Assembly: GCF_001421435.1 (NCBI RefSeq)
Contig: NZ_LMKA01000123.1
Location: forward strand, 1-64,000
DNA: 64,000 nucleotides
Reading direction: 5' to 3'
DNA from: Chryseobacterium sp. Leaf201
GTDB taxonomy: Bacteria > Bacteroidota > Bacteroidia > Flavobacteriales > Weeksellaceae
The notes below the pieces were generated by a model that worked only from the letters and a program-made list of their open reading frames with translations, was not told where the DNA came from and did not search any database. Shown here in pieces: positions 23,540 through 32,344 of this stretch (the first letter of the stretch is position 1; the number at the start of each line of letters is the position of its first letter). A program made the translations under genes and the position numbers.

Positions 23540-23853
23540 GGAGTTTTAAAAGAAATTTTCAGAGCCAAGAACTTGCTTTCACTATTCGCTTTTTTGTACC
23601 CCGGCTGTCCCGGTTTTCTGCAAAAAGAGCTCAGACAGTTTTTCAATAAAGGCTAAACTCTGTGCGGTTGTTTAAGATATTCTCAGCCCTGTATACACTT
23701 ATATTTGTATTCAATTATAATGGATATCTGTGTTTCAAAATCTTTAGTTGTACTAAATTACAGATTAGACATTTAGAAACCTTTCTTCAGACAACAGAAT
23801 GTTAACAGTCCTGTACATCGGAATAATCAATCTGAAAAAAGTTATAGAAACAA

Positions 23854-23880
23854 ATGTCCTGCAGAAATCATGCAGGACAT
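23854..23880 (-). terminator. Terminator of the aminopeptidase gene
   Basis: ATGTCCTGCA (23854-23863) and TGCAGGACAT (23871-23880) form a perfect 10-bp stem with a 7-nt loop, about 100 bp past the aminopeptidase stop. On the minus strand the stem exits into TTTGTTTC. Confidence 0.6.
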
Positions 23881-23975
23881 TATTAATGTATGTAATGAAA
23901 ATATTTTGTAACTAAACATTTAATGAAAATTATATTTCAAAGTCAAAGATTATGCATTAATTTCATAACGTGTAT

Positions 23976-25745
23976 TTAAAGCGGACTTACCAGGTCCAGG
24001 AACCATTCTTTCACTTCACCTTCCAGATAAGGAGCTAACTTTTCTTCACAGGTTTTGTGATAGCTGTTGAGCCACTCAATTTCCTGTGCAGAAAGGATTT
24101 CTTTAACGATGGTATCTTTGAAGAACGGACAGAACGTTAAGGTTTCAAACTCATAAAAAGTTCCGAAATCCGTTTTCTCCGCTTCTTTTACGGCAATCAG
24201 GTTTTCGTGGCGGATCCCGTATTGTCCTTCCACATAAAACCCGGGTTCATTGGAGCATACCATTCCCGGCAGAAGCTCCTGCGGGTTCATGTCTTTCCTG
24301 ATGTTCTGCGGGCCTTCGTGAACATTCATAAAGCTCCCTACACCGTGGCCGGTGCCGTGGTTATAGTCTTTTCCGTGCATCCACAACGGCAGTCTTGCAA
24401 TGGCATCAAGCTGTACGCCCCGCGTTCCTCTCGGGAACTTTACCATGGACAGACGGATCAGTCCCTGCAGTACCAGGGTAGAGTTTGTTCTGAATTCATC
24501 AGATACGGCACCTAATGCCAGTGTTCTTGTGATATCCGTGGTTCCTTCCAGATACTGTCCGCCGGAATCCACCAAAATACTTGAATCATTGGTTACCTCC
24601 TGGCAGCCTTCGCTTTTCGCAGAATAATGCATAATTGCACCATTATCTTTGTACCCTACAATGCTTCCGAAACTTTCCCCCACGAAGTTTTCTCCTTCCG
24701 CACGGAACCCTCTCAGCTTTTCACCGATGGAATATTCAGTCATGGATTCTTTTCCGGCATTATGGGTAAGCCAGTACAGGAATTTCACCATGGCCACACC
24801 GTCCCGTACCATAACGGTCCTGAAACCTTCCAGCTCAGTTTCGTTTTTCTGGGCCTTCATCAGATTGCCGGGAACCGCAGCTTTGATAAACTGGTTATCT
24901 TCTTTTAACATTTCGAAAATCGACTGGTTGCTGTTAGGGGAAACCAGAACTTTTTCATTTTTAAATCCTTTCAGGCAGTTAAAAAACTCTTCATAAGGCT
25001 TCATTTTCACCCACGCGTCATCCATTTCTTTTCTTGAGTCCACTTCAAGCTTTTCCAGGTCGGTAAACAGCAGGGCCTCGTTTTTGGTGATTACGATATA
25101 TCCCAGGAATACCGGGTTGCTTTCCACATCGCTCCCTCTCAGGTTTAAGGTCCAGGCTACATCGTCCAGGCTTGAAATGATATGTACCGTAGCTTCCTGC
25201 GCTTCCATTTTCTGGCGGATTGCAGCAATTTTATCAGCAACGGATTTCCCCGCTCTTTCCACAGGATGTACGAAAACCGGATTTTTAGAAGGCTTACCTC
25301 TCTCCTTCCAGATTTCTTTTAAAAGAGGAGCGTCAACCAGTGTAATGCCTTTTTCATTTAGCTTCCCGGTGAGCAGTTCCCAATTGGCATGGGCTGTTGC
25401 GAGGGCATTGACCGCTACTTTACCGTCGGCAGGGATTTCAGAGATAATCCAGTCGATATAATTGGGTGTACCTTCAAGCCCGTCTTTAAACAAATCAATC
25501 CCGGAACCTTCAAGCTCCTGGGCTGCCTGGGTATAATATCTCCCGTCCGTCCATAAACCTGCTTTATCTTTGGTAACCACCACGAATCCGGCGGAGCCTA
25601 AAAACCCCGAAAGCCATGCTCTTTCCTGCCATTCTGCGGGAAGGTATTCACTCATATGCGGGTCTGCAGAATATACGATAAATGCATCAACCTTATTTTT
25701 CTGCATTTCTTCACGAAGCGCAGCTATTTTTTCCTTTGAAGTCAT
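23976..25745 (-). CDS. Xaa-Pro aminopeptidase, M24B family
   Basis: The 589-residue length and three-domain layout (two creatinase-like N-terminal domains and a pita-bread catalytic domain) match eukaryote-type aminopeptidase P. Metal and active-site motifs are visible: DSGGQYLEGTTDITRTLALG (metal Asp residues), HGTGHGVGSFMNVHEGP (metal and proton-shuttle His) and SNEPGFYVEGQYGIRHEN (metal Glu). It removes an N-terminal residue preceding proline from peptides. No signal peptide, so it is cytoplasmic. It is a single-gene unit. Confidence 0.93.
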   Translation of the reverse strand: MTSKEKIAALREEMQKNKVDAFIVYSADPHMSEYLPAEWQERAWLSGFLGSAGFVVVTKDKAGLWTDGRYYTQAAQELEGSGIDLFKDGLEGTPNYIDWIISEIPADGKVAVNALATAHANWELLTGKLNEKGITLVDAPLLKEIWKERGKPSKNPVFVHPVERAGKSVADKIAAIRQKMEAQEATVHIISSLDDVAWTLNLRGSDVESNPVFLGYIVITKNEALLFTDLEKLEVDSRKEMDDAWVKMKPYEEFFNCLKGFKNEKVLVSPNSNQSIFEMLKEDNQFIKAAVPGNLMKAQKNETELEGFRTVMVRDGVAMVKFLYWLTHNAGKESMTEYSIGEKLRGFRAEGENFVGESFGSIVGYKDNGAIMHYSAKSEGCQEVTNDSSILVDSGGQYLEGTTDITRTLALGAVSDEFRTNSTLVLQGLIRLSMVKFPRGTRGVQLDAIARLPLWMHGKDYNHGTGHGVGSFMNVHEGPQNIRKDMNPQELLPGMVCSNEPGFYVEGQYGIRHENLIAVKEAEKTDFGTFYEFETLTFCPFFKDTIVKEILSAQEIEWLNSYHKTCEEKLAPYLEGEVKEWFLDLVSPL

Positions 25746-26047
25746 TTTTTAATAATTTTTAAAGACGGGAAGTTACGAATTTTTAAAGTTTCAAAAGAGA
25801 TTATGCAGGTTTTTTAAACGCTGTCCCTGTAAGTTTTGACAATTACTTTAAACCATATTTTTTGCCTACAGTGAACTTTTCAACATCATCAGATTCAGTT
25901 ATTTTCCGCTTTAATTATTCCGCTCCTACTCCATCGGTTTTTAAGGTCCTTCTTATATGAACTCTCAAACAGGCTATTGATCTTGGTTCTGACAAGCAAT
26001 ATTATTAAACATTAACACTTTGGAAAGGTTATTGCTAAATCATAAAT
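25746..26047. other. 302-bp intergenic region between divergent genes
   Basis: It must hold the promoters of the aminopeptidase (minus) and the DUF6526-like gene (plus). I find no perfect TAnnTTTG box; ACACTTTG near 26016 is partial. No RNA gene is seen. Confidence 0.4.
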
Positions 26048-26485
26048 ATGGAAAGCCAGAATTACAAAAACCACAGAAAATTTTATCCGCCTCATCATTT
26101 TATCTATCTTCCTCTACTGTTAATCTTATTAGGCACGGGAATTTATAAAAGTATGGATGATGAGCAGAACCAGCTTTTGTGGATTCTTTTTTCCGTAACC
26201 GTTTTTCTGATCCTTTTCCTTGCCATTATGGTACGTCAGCATTATGCGGTAGGACTTCAGAACAGAATCGTACGCCTGGAATTCAAACAGCGGTATTATG
26301 AGATATCCGGACAGAGATCAGATAATATTGAAGAAAAGCTTACATTCAGCCAGATCGCCGCCCTGCGGTTTGCCTATGATGATGAGTTTAAAATCCTGCT
26401 GGAAAAAGCATTAAGGGAAAACACTTCCGGAGACGATATTAAAAAATCCATCACCCGATGGAGAGGCGATTATCACAGAATCTAA
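26048..26485 (+). CDS. DUF6526-like small membrane protein
   Basis: The 145-residue protein has two hydrophobic segments (about residues 18-34, IYLPLLLILLGTGIY, and 44-62, LLWILFSVTVFLILFLAIMV), then a charged C-terminal cytoplasmic domain (RIVRLEFKQRYYEIS, FSQIAALRFAYDDEF, ITRWRGDYHRI). This is the layout of the DUF6526 family of Bacteroidota, whose function is unknown. It is followed 36 bp later by a small lipoprotein-like gene and the topoisomerase IB gene, probably one operon. Confidence 0.8.
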   Translation: MESQNYKNHRKFYPPHHFIYLPLLLILLGTGIYKSMDDEQNQLLWILFSVTVFLILFLAIMVRQHYAVGLQNRIVRLEFKQRYYEISGQRSDNIEEKLTFSQIAALRFAYDDEFKILLEKALRENTSGDDIKKSITRWRGDYHRI

Positions 26486-26521
26486 ATAAAATAATTACTA
26501 AACATTTAAAAACAGAATATT

Positions 26522-26686
26522 ATGAAAAAATGGAGCTTATACAGTTTAATGACACTGGGTTTATTAACGCTTACAAGCTGCGAGGCTGTGGAAACAATTT
26601 TTAAAGCCGGTATGTGGTGGGGAATCATTGTGGTAGTAGGGATCATCGCTATTATTTTATGGCTGTTCTCAAGAGGCAGGAAATAA
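26522..26686 (+). CDS. 54-residue lipoprotein-like membrane peptide
   Basis: The short frame encodes a lipobox-bearing signal (LLTLTSC at residues 14-20) followed by a transmembrane stretch (WWGIIVVVGIIAIILWLF) and RGRK. It begins 36 bp after the previous gene and ends 9 bp before topB's start. Similar tiny proteins are widespread in Chryseobacterium and have no established function. Confidence 0.75.
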   Translation: MKKWSLYSLMTLGLLTLTSCEAVETIFKAGMWWGIIVVVGIIAIILWLFSRGRK

Positions 26687-26695
26687 ATTGATCTT

Positions 26696-27799
26696 ATGGA
26701 AAATTCAGACTTAGAAATCATTTCCCATCTGAAGCCCTCGAAAATTGTAAAAATTATGAAAGATCCTGTTGCTTCTGCAAAGGCGGTACATCTTATTTAT
26801 ACCTCCGATGCAGAAACAGCCGGTATTACCCGTAAAAAAAACGGTAAAAAATTCGCTTACTATAAAGACGGTGAAAAAATCAGGGATAAGGAAGAAATTA
26901 CAAGGATCAATAAACTGGTAATTCCTCCGGCCTGGGAAAATGTATGGATCTGCGCCCTGGACAACGGCCATCTTCAGGCTACCGGAATCGATTTAAAAAG
27001 GAGGAAACAATACCGTTACCATCCTTTATGGAGCGCGCTGAGAAACCACACCAAGTTTTACAGGATGCTTCAGTTCGGGTATGCTTTACCGGAAATCCGC
27101 CTTCAGGTGGAAAAAGATTTAGCCTTAAGGACTTTTGAGAAGAGAAAAGTACTGGCTTTAATTGTCAGCCTGATGCAGCGTACGAATATCCGGATCGGGA
27201 ATAACGCTTATGAAAAGCTGTACGGCTCTTTCGGGCTCACGACTTTAAAAGGAAAACATGTCCAGATCAAAGGGCAGAAAATTAATTTTTCCTTTAAAGG
27301 CAAAAAAGGGGTTATGCACAACATTGACCTGAAAAGCAAGAGGCTTGCCCGCCTGGTACAGAAGTGCAAAGATATTCCGGGAAAGGAACTCTTTCAGTAT
27401 ATTGATGATGAAGGAAACCGCCACACTGTTGATTCCGGGATGGTAAATGAATACATCAAAGAAATCAGCGGGGAAGATTTTACCGCCAAGGATTTCAGGA
27501 CCTGGTCCGGAACGGTGAGTGCCTTAATTGCATTCAAGGAAATCGGGTATGCAGAAACCCATGCAGAATACAAAAAAAAAGTAAAGGAAGCTTTGGAAAT
27601 CGTTGCGTCCCATCTTGGAAATACCAGTACCGTATGCAGAAAATATTACGTGCATCCGCTGGTGATCAACCTGTATGAAAACAATTCCATTAAAAAGTAC
27701 CTGGACGAACTTGAAAAGATAGAGGAAAACGATGGAAAAGCAGATTTGACACACGAAGAAAAACTGGTGCTTAAAATACTGGAAACCGAAAAAATGTAG
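26696..27799 (+). CDS. DNA topoisomerase IB
   Basis: The 367-residue length fits the compact bacterial (poxvirus-like) type IB enzymes. The N-terminal domain has ITRKKNGKKFAYYKDG and IPPAWENVWICALDNGHLQATGIDLKRRKQYRYH; the catalytic domain has ALIVSLMQRTNIRIGN (catalytic Arg), DFRTWSGTVSAL and STVCRKYYVHPLVI with the nucleophilic Tyr. It relaxes supercoils through a 3'-phosphotyrosyl intermediate without ATP. It is the last gene of the local operon. Confidence 0.93.
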   Translation: MENSDLEIISHLKPSKIVKIMKDPVASAKAVHLIYTSDAETAGITRKKNGKKFAYYKDGEKIRDKEEITRINKLVIPPAWENVWICALDNGHLQATGIDLKRRKQYRYHPLWSALRNHTKFYRMLQFGYALPEIRLQVEKDLALRTFEKRKVLALIVSLMQRTNIRIGNNAYEKLYGSFGLTTLKGKHVQIKGQKINFSFKGKKGVMHNIDLKSKRLARLVQKCKDIPGKELFQYIDDEGNRHTVDSGMVNEYIKEISGEDFTAKDFRTWSGTVSALIAFKEIGYAETHAEYKKKVKEALEIVASHLGNTSTVCRKYYVHPLVINLYENNSIKKYLDELEKIEENDGKADLTHEEKLVLKILETEKM

Positions 27800-28147
27800 T
27801 TTTTGATTCAATTCAAAAGCTGCATTTTATTTATCCGTCTGATATCTCTTATCACTGCTGTTATATTCTTGAGGCTGAACTGCCATTCTATTCCCTTCAA
27901 GCTTGTTTAAAACCGCATGAACATCATTCTTCATATTTATTTAAAGGAACTTTATCTCCTCCATTCTTACACTTTATACACAATAAACTTTAAAATCCAC
28001 AGAAAGAAAAAGTTGTTTTCTCCACTTGATATTTTCATTATCATGAGGGTATTCCTGCAATTATAAGGACGAAGTATTTACAGAAATTGTTCCTTTGAAA
28101 AGTAAAGCGTAAATTTGTATAAAGTATTTAAATTAAAACATATACAT
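27800..28147. other. 348-bp intergenic region upstream of pruA
   Basis: It contains the pruA promoter (28087-28117). I see no other gene or RNA; short pyrimidine-rich tracts occur near 27950. Confidence 0.5.
28087..28117 (+). promoter_or_regulatory. pruA promoter
   Basis: TTG at 28087-28089 (in ATTG) is followed by 20 bp and TAAATTTG at 28110-28117. The predicted start near 28124 gives a leader of about 24 nt before ATG 28148. Confidence 0.55.
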
Positions 28148-29773
28148 ATGTCTAAAGCAATATCGCAGGTACCCTTTGCAGTTAATGAACCGGTAAATTC
28201 TTACGTACCAGGTTCTTCAGAAGTAAAAAGTCTTATCGCCCAGTACAAAAAAATGTGGGCTGAAAAGATAGAAATCCCAATGGTAATTGACGGAAAGGAA
28301 GTAAAAACGGGCGATAAAGTCCAGTTACAGTCTCCTCAGGACCATAAACACGATTTCGGTTTTTACCACAGAGGTACGATGCAGCATGTGGATGATGCCA
28401 TAAATGCAGCACTGGCTGCAAAACAGGCATGGAATGAACTGGGATGGGAACACCGTGCCGCTATTTTCCTGAAAGCAGCTGACCTGTTGGCAGGCCCTTA
28501 CCGTGACGTGATCAACGCAGCTACCATGATCGGACAGTCGAAAAACGTTCACCAGGCTGAAATTGATGCAGCTTGCGAACTGATTGATTTCTTAAGATTC
28601 AACGTGGAATTCATGACTGAAATGTATTCTGAGCAGCCGGTTTCCGACAGCGGAATCTGGAACCGTGTAGAGTACAGGCCGTTGGAAGGCTTCTGTTTTG
28701 CCGTAACGCCTTTCAATTTTACGGCAATTTCCGGCAACCTGCCTGCCTGTATGGCAATGCTTGGAAACGTAGTGGTATGGAAGCCGTCTGACAAGCAGAT
28801 CTATTCTGCAAAAGTAATCATGGATGTGCTGATGGAAGCCGGACTTCCTGCCGGCGTCATCAATATGATTTTTACCGATGGTAAAGAAACGGCTGAAAAA
28901 GTACTGGCACACAGGGATTTTGCAGGACTTCACTTTACCGGTTCTACCAAAGTATTCCAGGGAATGTGGAAAATGATCGGTGACAATATCCACAACTACA
29001 GAACTTACCCGAGGATTGTGGGTGAAACCGGAGGAAAAGACTTCGTGATTGCCCATCCGTCTGCCAATGTAGAAGCAGTAGCTACAGCTTTGGTGAGAGG
29101 TTCTTTTGAATATCAGGGGCAGAAATGTTCCGCGGCTTCCAGAGCTTATATTCCGCAGTCGCTTTGGGCGGATGTGAAAAAAGTAATGGAAACCCAGATC
29201 AGTTCGATTAAAATCGGTTCTCCTGAAGACCCTTCCAACTTTGTAAATGCAGTAATTGATAAAAATTCTTTCGAAAAATGCAAAGGATATATCGACAGAG
29301 CCAATGAATCCGGTGAAGCCAACGTGGTAATCGGCGGAAAAACTGACGACTCCAAAGGATGGTTTGTGCACCCAACGGTAATCGAAACAACAAACCCTCA
29401 ATATGAAAGTATGGTGGAGGAAATCTTCGGTCCGATCTTATCGGTTTACGTTTACGAAGACAAAGACTGGAAAGAAACGCTTGAATTAGTAGATTCCTCT
29501 TCTCCTTATTCTTTAACAGGATCTGTTTTTGCACAGGACCGTTATGCCATCAACGAAGCTTTCAAGGCATTGGAAAATGCTTCAGGAAACTTCTATATCA
29601 ATGACAAGCCAACCGGTGCCGTAGTAGGCCAGCAGCCTTTCGGTGGCGGCAGGGCTTCCGGAACCAATGATAAAGCGGGATCTAAAATGAACCTGTTAAG
29701 ATGGACTTCAGTAAGAAGCATCAAGGAAACCTTTGTTTCGCCTAAAGATTACAAATATCCTTATCTTGGGTAA
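28148..29773 (+). CDS. pruA: L-glutamate gamma-semialdehyde dehydrogenase (1-pyrroline-5-carboxylate dehydrogenase)
   Basis: I choose ATG 28148 (541 residues, MSKAISQVPFAVNEPVNSYV) over an in-frame codon 33 bp upstream that lies inside the promoter. The aldehyde dehydrogenase fold is clear: ETGGKDF with the general-base Glu, and GQKCSAASRAY with nucleophile Cys327. Length and N-terminal region match the class 1 P5C dehydrogenase family. It oxidises glutamate semialdehyde to glutamate with NAD+, the second step of proline breakdown. It is monocistronic, ending in a strong terminator. The proline dehydrogenase gene is not in the window. Confidence 0.95.
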   Translation: MSKAISQVPFAVNEPVNSYVPGSSEVKSLIAQYKKMWAEKIEIPMVIDGKEVKTGDKVQLQSPQDHKHDFGFYHRGTMQHVDDAINAALAAKQAWNELGWEHRAAIFLKAADLLAGPYRDVINAATMIGQSKNVHQAEIDAACELIDFLRFNVEFMTEMYSEQPVSDSGIWNRVEYRPLEGFCFAVTPFNFTAISGNLPACMAMLGNVVVWKPSDKQIYSAKVIMDVLMEAGLPAGVINMIFTDGKETAEKVLAHRDFAGLHFTGSTKVFQGMWKMIGDNIHNYRTYPRIVGETGGKDFVIAHPSANVEAVATALVRGSFEYQGQKCSAASRAYIPQSLWADVKKVMETQISSIKIGSPEDPSNFVNAVIDKNSFEKCKGYIDRANESGEANVVIGGKTDDSKGWFVHPTVIETTNPQYESMVEEIFGPILSVYVYEDKDWKETLELVDSSSPYSLTGSVFAQDRYAINEAFKALENASGNFYINDKPTGAVVGQQPFGGGRASGTNDKAGSKMNLLRWTSVRSIKETFVSPKDYKYPYLG

Positions 29774-29833
29774 TCTGATTATCAGCATATAACAGATAAT
29801 GGATCATTTCTAAATTATGCATTAACTGCATAC

Positions 29834-29868
29834 AGTCTCCGGAATATAAAATTCCGGAGACTTTTTTT
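29834..29868 (+). terminator. Strong rho-independent terminator after pruA
   Basis: AGTCTCCGGAAT (29834-29845) and ATTCCGGAGACT (29851-29862) form a perfect 12-bp stem with a 5-nt loop and a run of seven T. Confidence 0.9.
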
Positions 29869-29997
29869 ATCCATGAGCAACAGGCATATCGGAAAAATGA
29901 TCACCCTGTTCTGCCATAACCTCCGCTGGCTTCACAGAATGTTTTTTTGGAATAGTTATTGATTGTTACTGACCGCATACCAAAAAAATAAAATATT

Positions 29998-30228
29998 ATG
30001 AAAAAATTATTGCTAGCAGCTGTTGCACTTGGATTAGTGACCATAAGCTGCGGAACCAAGGAATCTTCCATGTCGACGGGTAGTACAGACTCAACGGCAG
30101 CAGTAGACAATACAATGCAGAGCACACCGGCAACCACCGATTCGATGACGACCAACAATACGATGTCTAGTCCGGACAGTATGAAAATGGGAACTGATTC
30201 AACGGCTACTGCAACACCGGCAAGGTAA
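29998..30228 (+). CDS. Small Ser/Thr-rich lipoprotein
   Basis: The 76-residue precursor has a signal peptide with lipobox LVTISC (Cys18) and a mature part made almost only of Ser, Thr, Asp, Met and Ala, ending SPDSMKMGTDSTATATPAR. It is probably anchored in the outer membrane as a short disordered lipopeptide. The C-terminal DSMKM..D(S/T) stretch recurs in the lipoprotein at 30457, so the two are paralogues. Function unknown. Confidence 0.75.
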   Translation: MKKLLLAAVALGLVTISCGTKESSMSTGSTDSTAAVDNTMQSTPATTDSMTTNNTMSSPDSMKMGTDSTATATPAR

Positions 30229-30250
30229 ATTCAGTTTTACCTGTAATTGA

Positions 30251-30280
30251 AAATCCACGAATTATTTTGTGGATTTTTTT
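30251..30280 (+). terminator. Terminator after the Ser/Thr-rich lipoprotein
   Basis: AAATCCAC (30251-30258) pairs with GTGGATTT (30269-30276) and is followed by T residues. Confidence 0.8.
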
Positions 30281-30370
30281 GTTTGCGGTAATTTTATCAG
30301 AATTGAACATAGTAAATGGCTCTAGTAAACCGTATTGCCAGGATTTATAATATTGAAGTTTAAAAGCTAT

Positions 30371-30412
30371 CTTTTATCTTTTATCTTTTATCTTTTATCT
30401 TTTATCTTTTAT
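30371..30412 (+). repeat. Heptanucleotide tandem repeat, six copies of CTTTTAT
   Basis: Six perfect copies of the 7-bp unit plus a partial CTT lie 45-86 bp upstream of the next gene. Such tracts can change length by slippage; here that would move or alter the upstream promoter region of the lipoprotein gene at 30457. Confidence 0.9.
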
Positions 30413-30456
30413 CTTAATTGATTATATTTGATTGTACGAAACATTAAAAAATTGTT

Positions 30457-30660
30457 ATGAGAAAATTATTAGCAGGAGCTGTTTTAGGCGCCCTTTTTCT
30501 GGGAAGCTGTGCTCAGGATAAGCAGAAAAGGGAAGAGTTTAAAGACGAACGAAATAAAGAATATTTAAGAAACGATATGGGTGAAACGGCAGCTGCCCAC
30601 TCTGAATCTGCCACAGCCGACAGCATGAAAATGAAAGCTGACACGGCCGCAACAAAATAA
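30457..30660 (+). CDS. Small lipoprotein, paralogue of the preceding one
   Basis: The 67-residue precursor has lipobox LFLGSC (Cys18), then a charged segment (QDKQKREEFKDERNKEYLRN) and an Ala/Thr/Ser tail, SATADSMKMKADTAATK, similar to the tail of the lipoprotein at 29998. It is a single-gene unit with a heptanucleotide tract upstream and a terminator downstream. Function unknown. Confidence 0.75.
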   Translation: MRKLLAGAVLGALFLGSCAQDKQKREEFKDERNKEYLRNDMGETAAAHSESATADSMKMKADTAATK

Positions 30661-30987
30661 ACACAGCCGCAGAATCTTATTTCTGCGGTTTTTCATTTTT
30701 AAACCCACCTTACATTCAGATCATCTTCAGTTAAAAATCATGGTTCCGGGATTAAAATTCAATAAAAACACATTTTCTCTCTATTTTTTTTAAAATATAT
30801 TTTAACTGAAATTGATAATACACATTACTTTTTCAATGGAATCCAAACAGTTAAAGGATTTATTACCGCCACCATGTTATTTAACTTAAACCTGGAAAAA
30901 TAATCTAATCCAGGCTGTAACTATTTTTACGATATACAGACTTATGTATTACCATAATTATTACATTTGTAATCAATAAAAAGTATT
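30661..30987. other. 327-bp intergenic region
   Basis: Contains the terminator at 30667-30690 and a likely -7 box TACATTTG (30962-30969) for the thioredoxin-fold gene, without a clear -33 element. Nothing else is seen. Confidence 0.5.
30667..30691 (+). terminator. Terminator after the second small lipoprotein
   Basis: CCGCAGAA (30667-30674) pairs with TTCTGCGG (30681-30688), followed by TTTTT. Confidence 0.85.
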
Positions 30988-32157
30988 ATGAAAAAACTGA
31001 CAATATTCTCCGCCCTTTTTATCGGAGCCATGACGCTGGCACAGGGGATTAAATTTGAAGACACCAACTTCTCTTCTATCCTGGCAAAAGCCAAAAAAGA
31101 AAACAAACTGATATTTGTAGATGCCTATGCTTCATGGTGCGGACCGTGCAAGCTGATGGTGAAAAATGTATTCCCTCAGAAAGCCGTAGGAGATTATTAC
31201 AACTCACATTTCGTGAATGCCAAAATTGATATGGAAAAAGGCGAAGGTGTTGATCTTGCGAAAAAATACAACGTAAAGGCCTTCCCTACTTATCTTTTCA
31301 TAGACGGGAACGGTGAAGTGGTACACAGAACGTTAGGGTATGTGGAGGAAAATGATTTCATCCAGTTTGCAAAAGATGCCGGCGATCCTGCAAAAAGATT
31401 AGGAACATTAAAGCAGAAATTCGAAGCCGGTGAAAAAGATCCTGAGTTCCTTAAAAACCTGGCCGGGCTTACCATGTACAATGATGCTGAATTTGCAGCC
31501 AAAGTAATGGAACGTTATTTCAACGGTAAAACAGAACTGGATAAGGAAGATGTTCAGATGCTGCTTTCCGGTACACAGAGCACAGACAGCCCGCTGTATA
31601 AAACCTTTCAGGCAAAAAAATCAGAGATCACCAAGATCCTTCCGGCAGACAGGTATGAGTCATTCGACAAAAATATCAAACTGAATACGATCATTAAAAA
31701 ATCGTACAATACGGAAACGAAAAAATGGAATGAGCCGTATTTCATGACAGAGACGCAGAAATTCATGACAAAAGACGAGGCGATAAAAATCCTGACCAGG
31801 GTGAAAGCCGGAAGAGCACTGAAAGATAAAGATATCCCGACCTATGAAAAACTGACGATAGACCTTTACAGAGACCCGTCAGCAGTAAGTTCAGAAGAGT
31901 TGAATTCAATTGCATGGAACTTTTTCGAAAATGTAACCAATAAGGAATCCCTGCAGAAAGCGGTAGCCTGGGCACAGGAATCGGTAAAGAAAAATGAAAA
32001 TTCTGCCAATACCGACACCCTGGCTAATCTTTACAATAAGATCGGGGATAAGAAAAATGCCAGAATATGGGCTGAGAAGTCGGTACAGCTGGCTAAAAGC
32101 ACAGGAGAAGATGCTTCTGATACGGAAAAGCTACTGAAAAGCTTACAGATTCAATAA
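30988..32157 (+). CDS. Exported thioredoxin-fold protein with helical C-terminal repeats
   Basis: The 389-residue protein has an N-terminal signal peptide (about 1-19, ending LAQG) and a thioredoxin domain with the redox motif WCGPC (Trp50-Cys54) and the cis-Pro in AFPTYLF. The remaining 240 residues are helical, with a TPR-like end (LANLYNKIGDKKNARIWAEKSVQLA). It is probably a periplasmic disulfide or thiol reductase-type protein with a partner-binding region. Single-gene unit. Confidence 0.85.
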   Translation: MKKLTIFSALFIGAMTLAQGIKFEDTNFSSILAKAKKENKLIFVDAYASWCGPCKLMVKNVFPQKAVGDYYNSHFVNAKIDMEKGEGVDLAKKYNVKAFPTYLFIDGNGEVVHRTLGYVEENDFIQFAKDAGDPAKRLGTLKQKFEAGEKDPEFLKNLAGLTMYNDAEFAAKVMERYFNGKTELDKEDVQMLLSGTQSTDSPLYKTFQAKKSEITKILPADRYESFDKNIKLNTIIKKSYNTETKKWNEPYFMTETQKFMTKDEAIKILTRVKAGRALKDKDIPTYEKLTIDLYRDPSAVSSEELNSIAWNFFENVTNKESLQKAVAWAQESVKKNENSANTDTLANLYNKIGDKKNARIWAEKSVQLAKSTGEDASDTEKLLKSLQIQ

Positions 32158-32164
32158 TATAAAT

Positions 32165-32192
32165 AAAATCCGCAGACTTCTCTGCGGATTTT
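32165..32192 (+). terminator. Terminator after the thioredoxin-fold gene
   Basis: AAAATCCGCAGA (32165-32176) and TCTGCGGATTTT (32181-32192) form a perfect 12-bp stem with a 4-nt loop, 7 bp past the stop, followed by ATTTTTTC. Confidence 0.9.
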
Positions 32193-32267
32193 ATTTTTTC
32201 AGGTTAAAGTAAAATATGTACCTAATTTGAAAGACTTTTAAAACCGTAAGCAGCTTTATGGTCATCA

Positions 32268-32310
32268 ATACAAAGAACCGCCGTCTGTAGCAGACGGCGG
32301 TTCTTTGTAT
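32268..32310. terminator. Perfect 20-bp hairpin 3' of fabH
   Basis: Arms 32268-32287 and 32291-32310 are perfectly complementary around TAG and G+C-rich (core AACCGCCGTCTG). It lies between the convergent thioredoxin-fold and fabH genes, 35 bp past the fabH stop, so it is probably fabH's terminator. Confidence 0.75.
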
Positions 32311-32344
32311 AATAACAATTGAATTATTTCGTACTGAATAAAGG

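Larger units (their letters stand above)
23528..23975. other. 448-bp intergenic region between mnmE and the aminopeptidase gene
   Basis: Besides the mnmE -7 box and the aminopeptidase terminator, I see no gene, RNA or repeat. Part of it (about 23600-23680) is less A+T-rich and could be a gene remnant. Confidence 0.5.

Noticed and set aside
28592-29401. Long 269-codon frame antisense to pruA
   Set aside because: It lies wholly inside the clear pruA gene and its product is Cys/His/Phe-rich with no domain, as expected of a shadow frame.
30371-30412. CRISPR array
   Set aside because: The repeats are 7 bp, contiguous and without spacers, so this is a simple tandem repeat.
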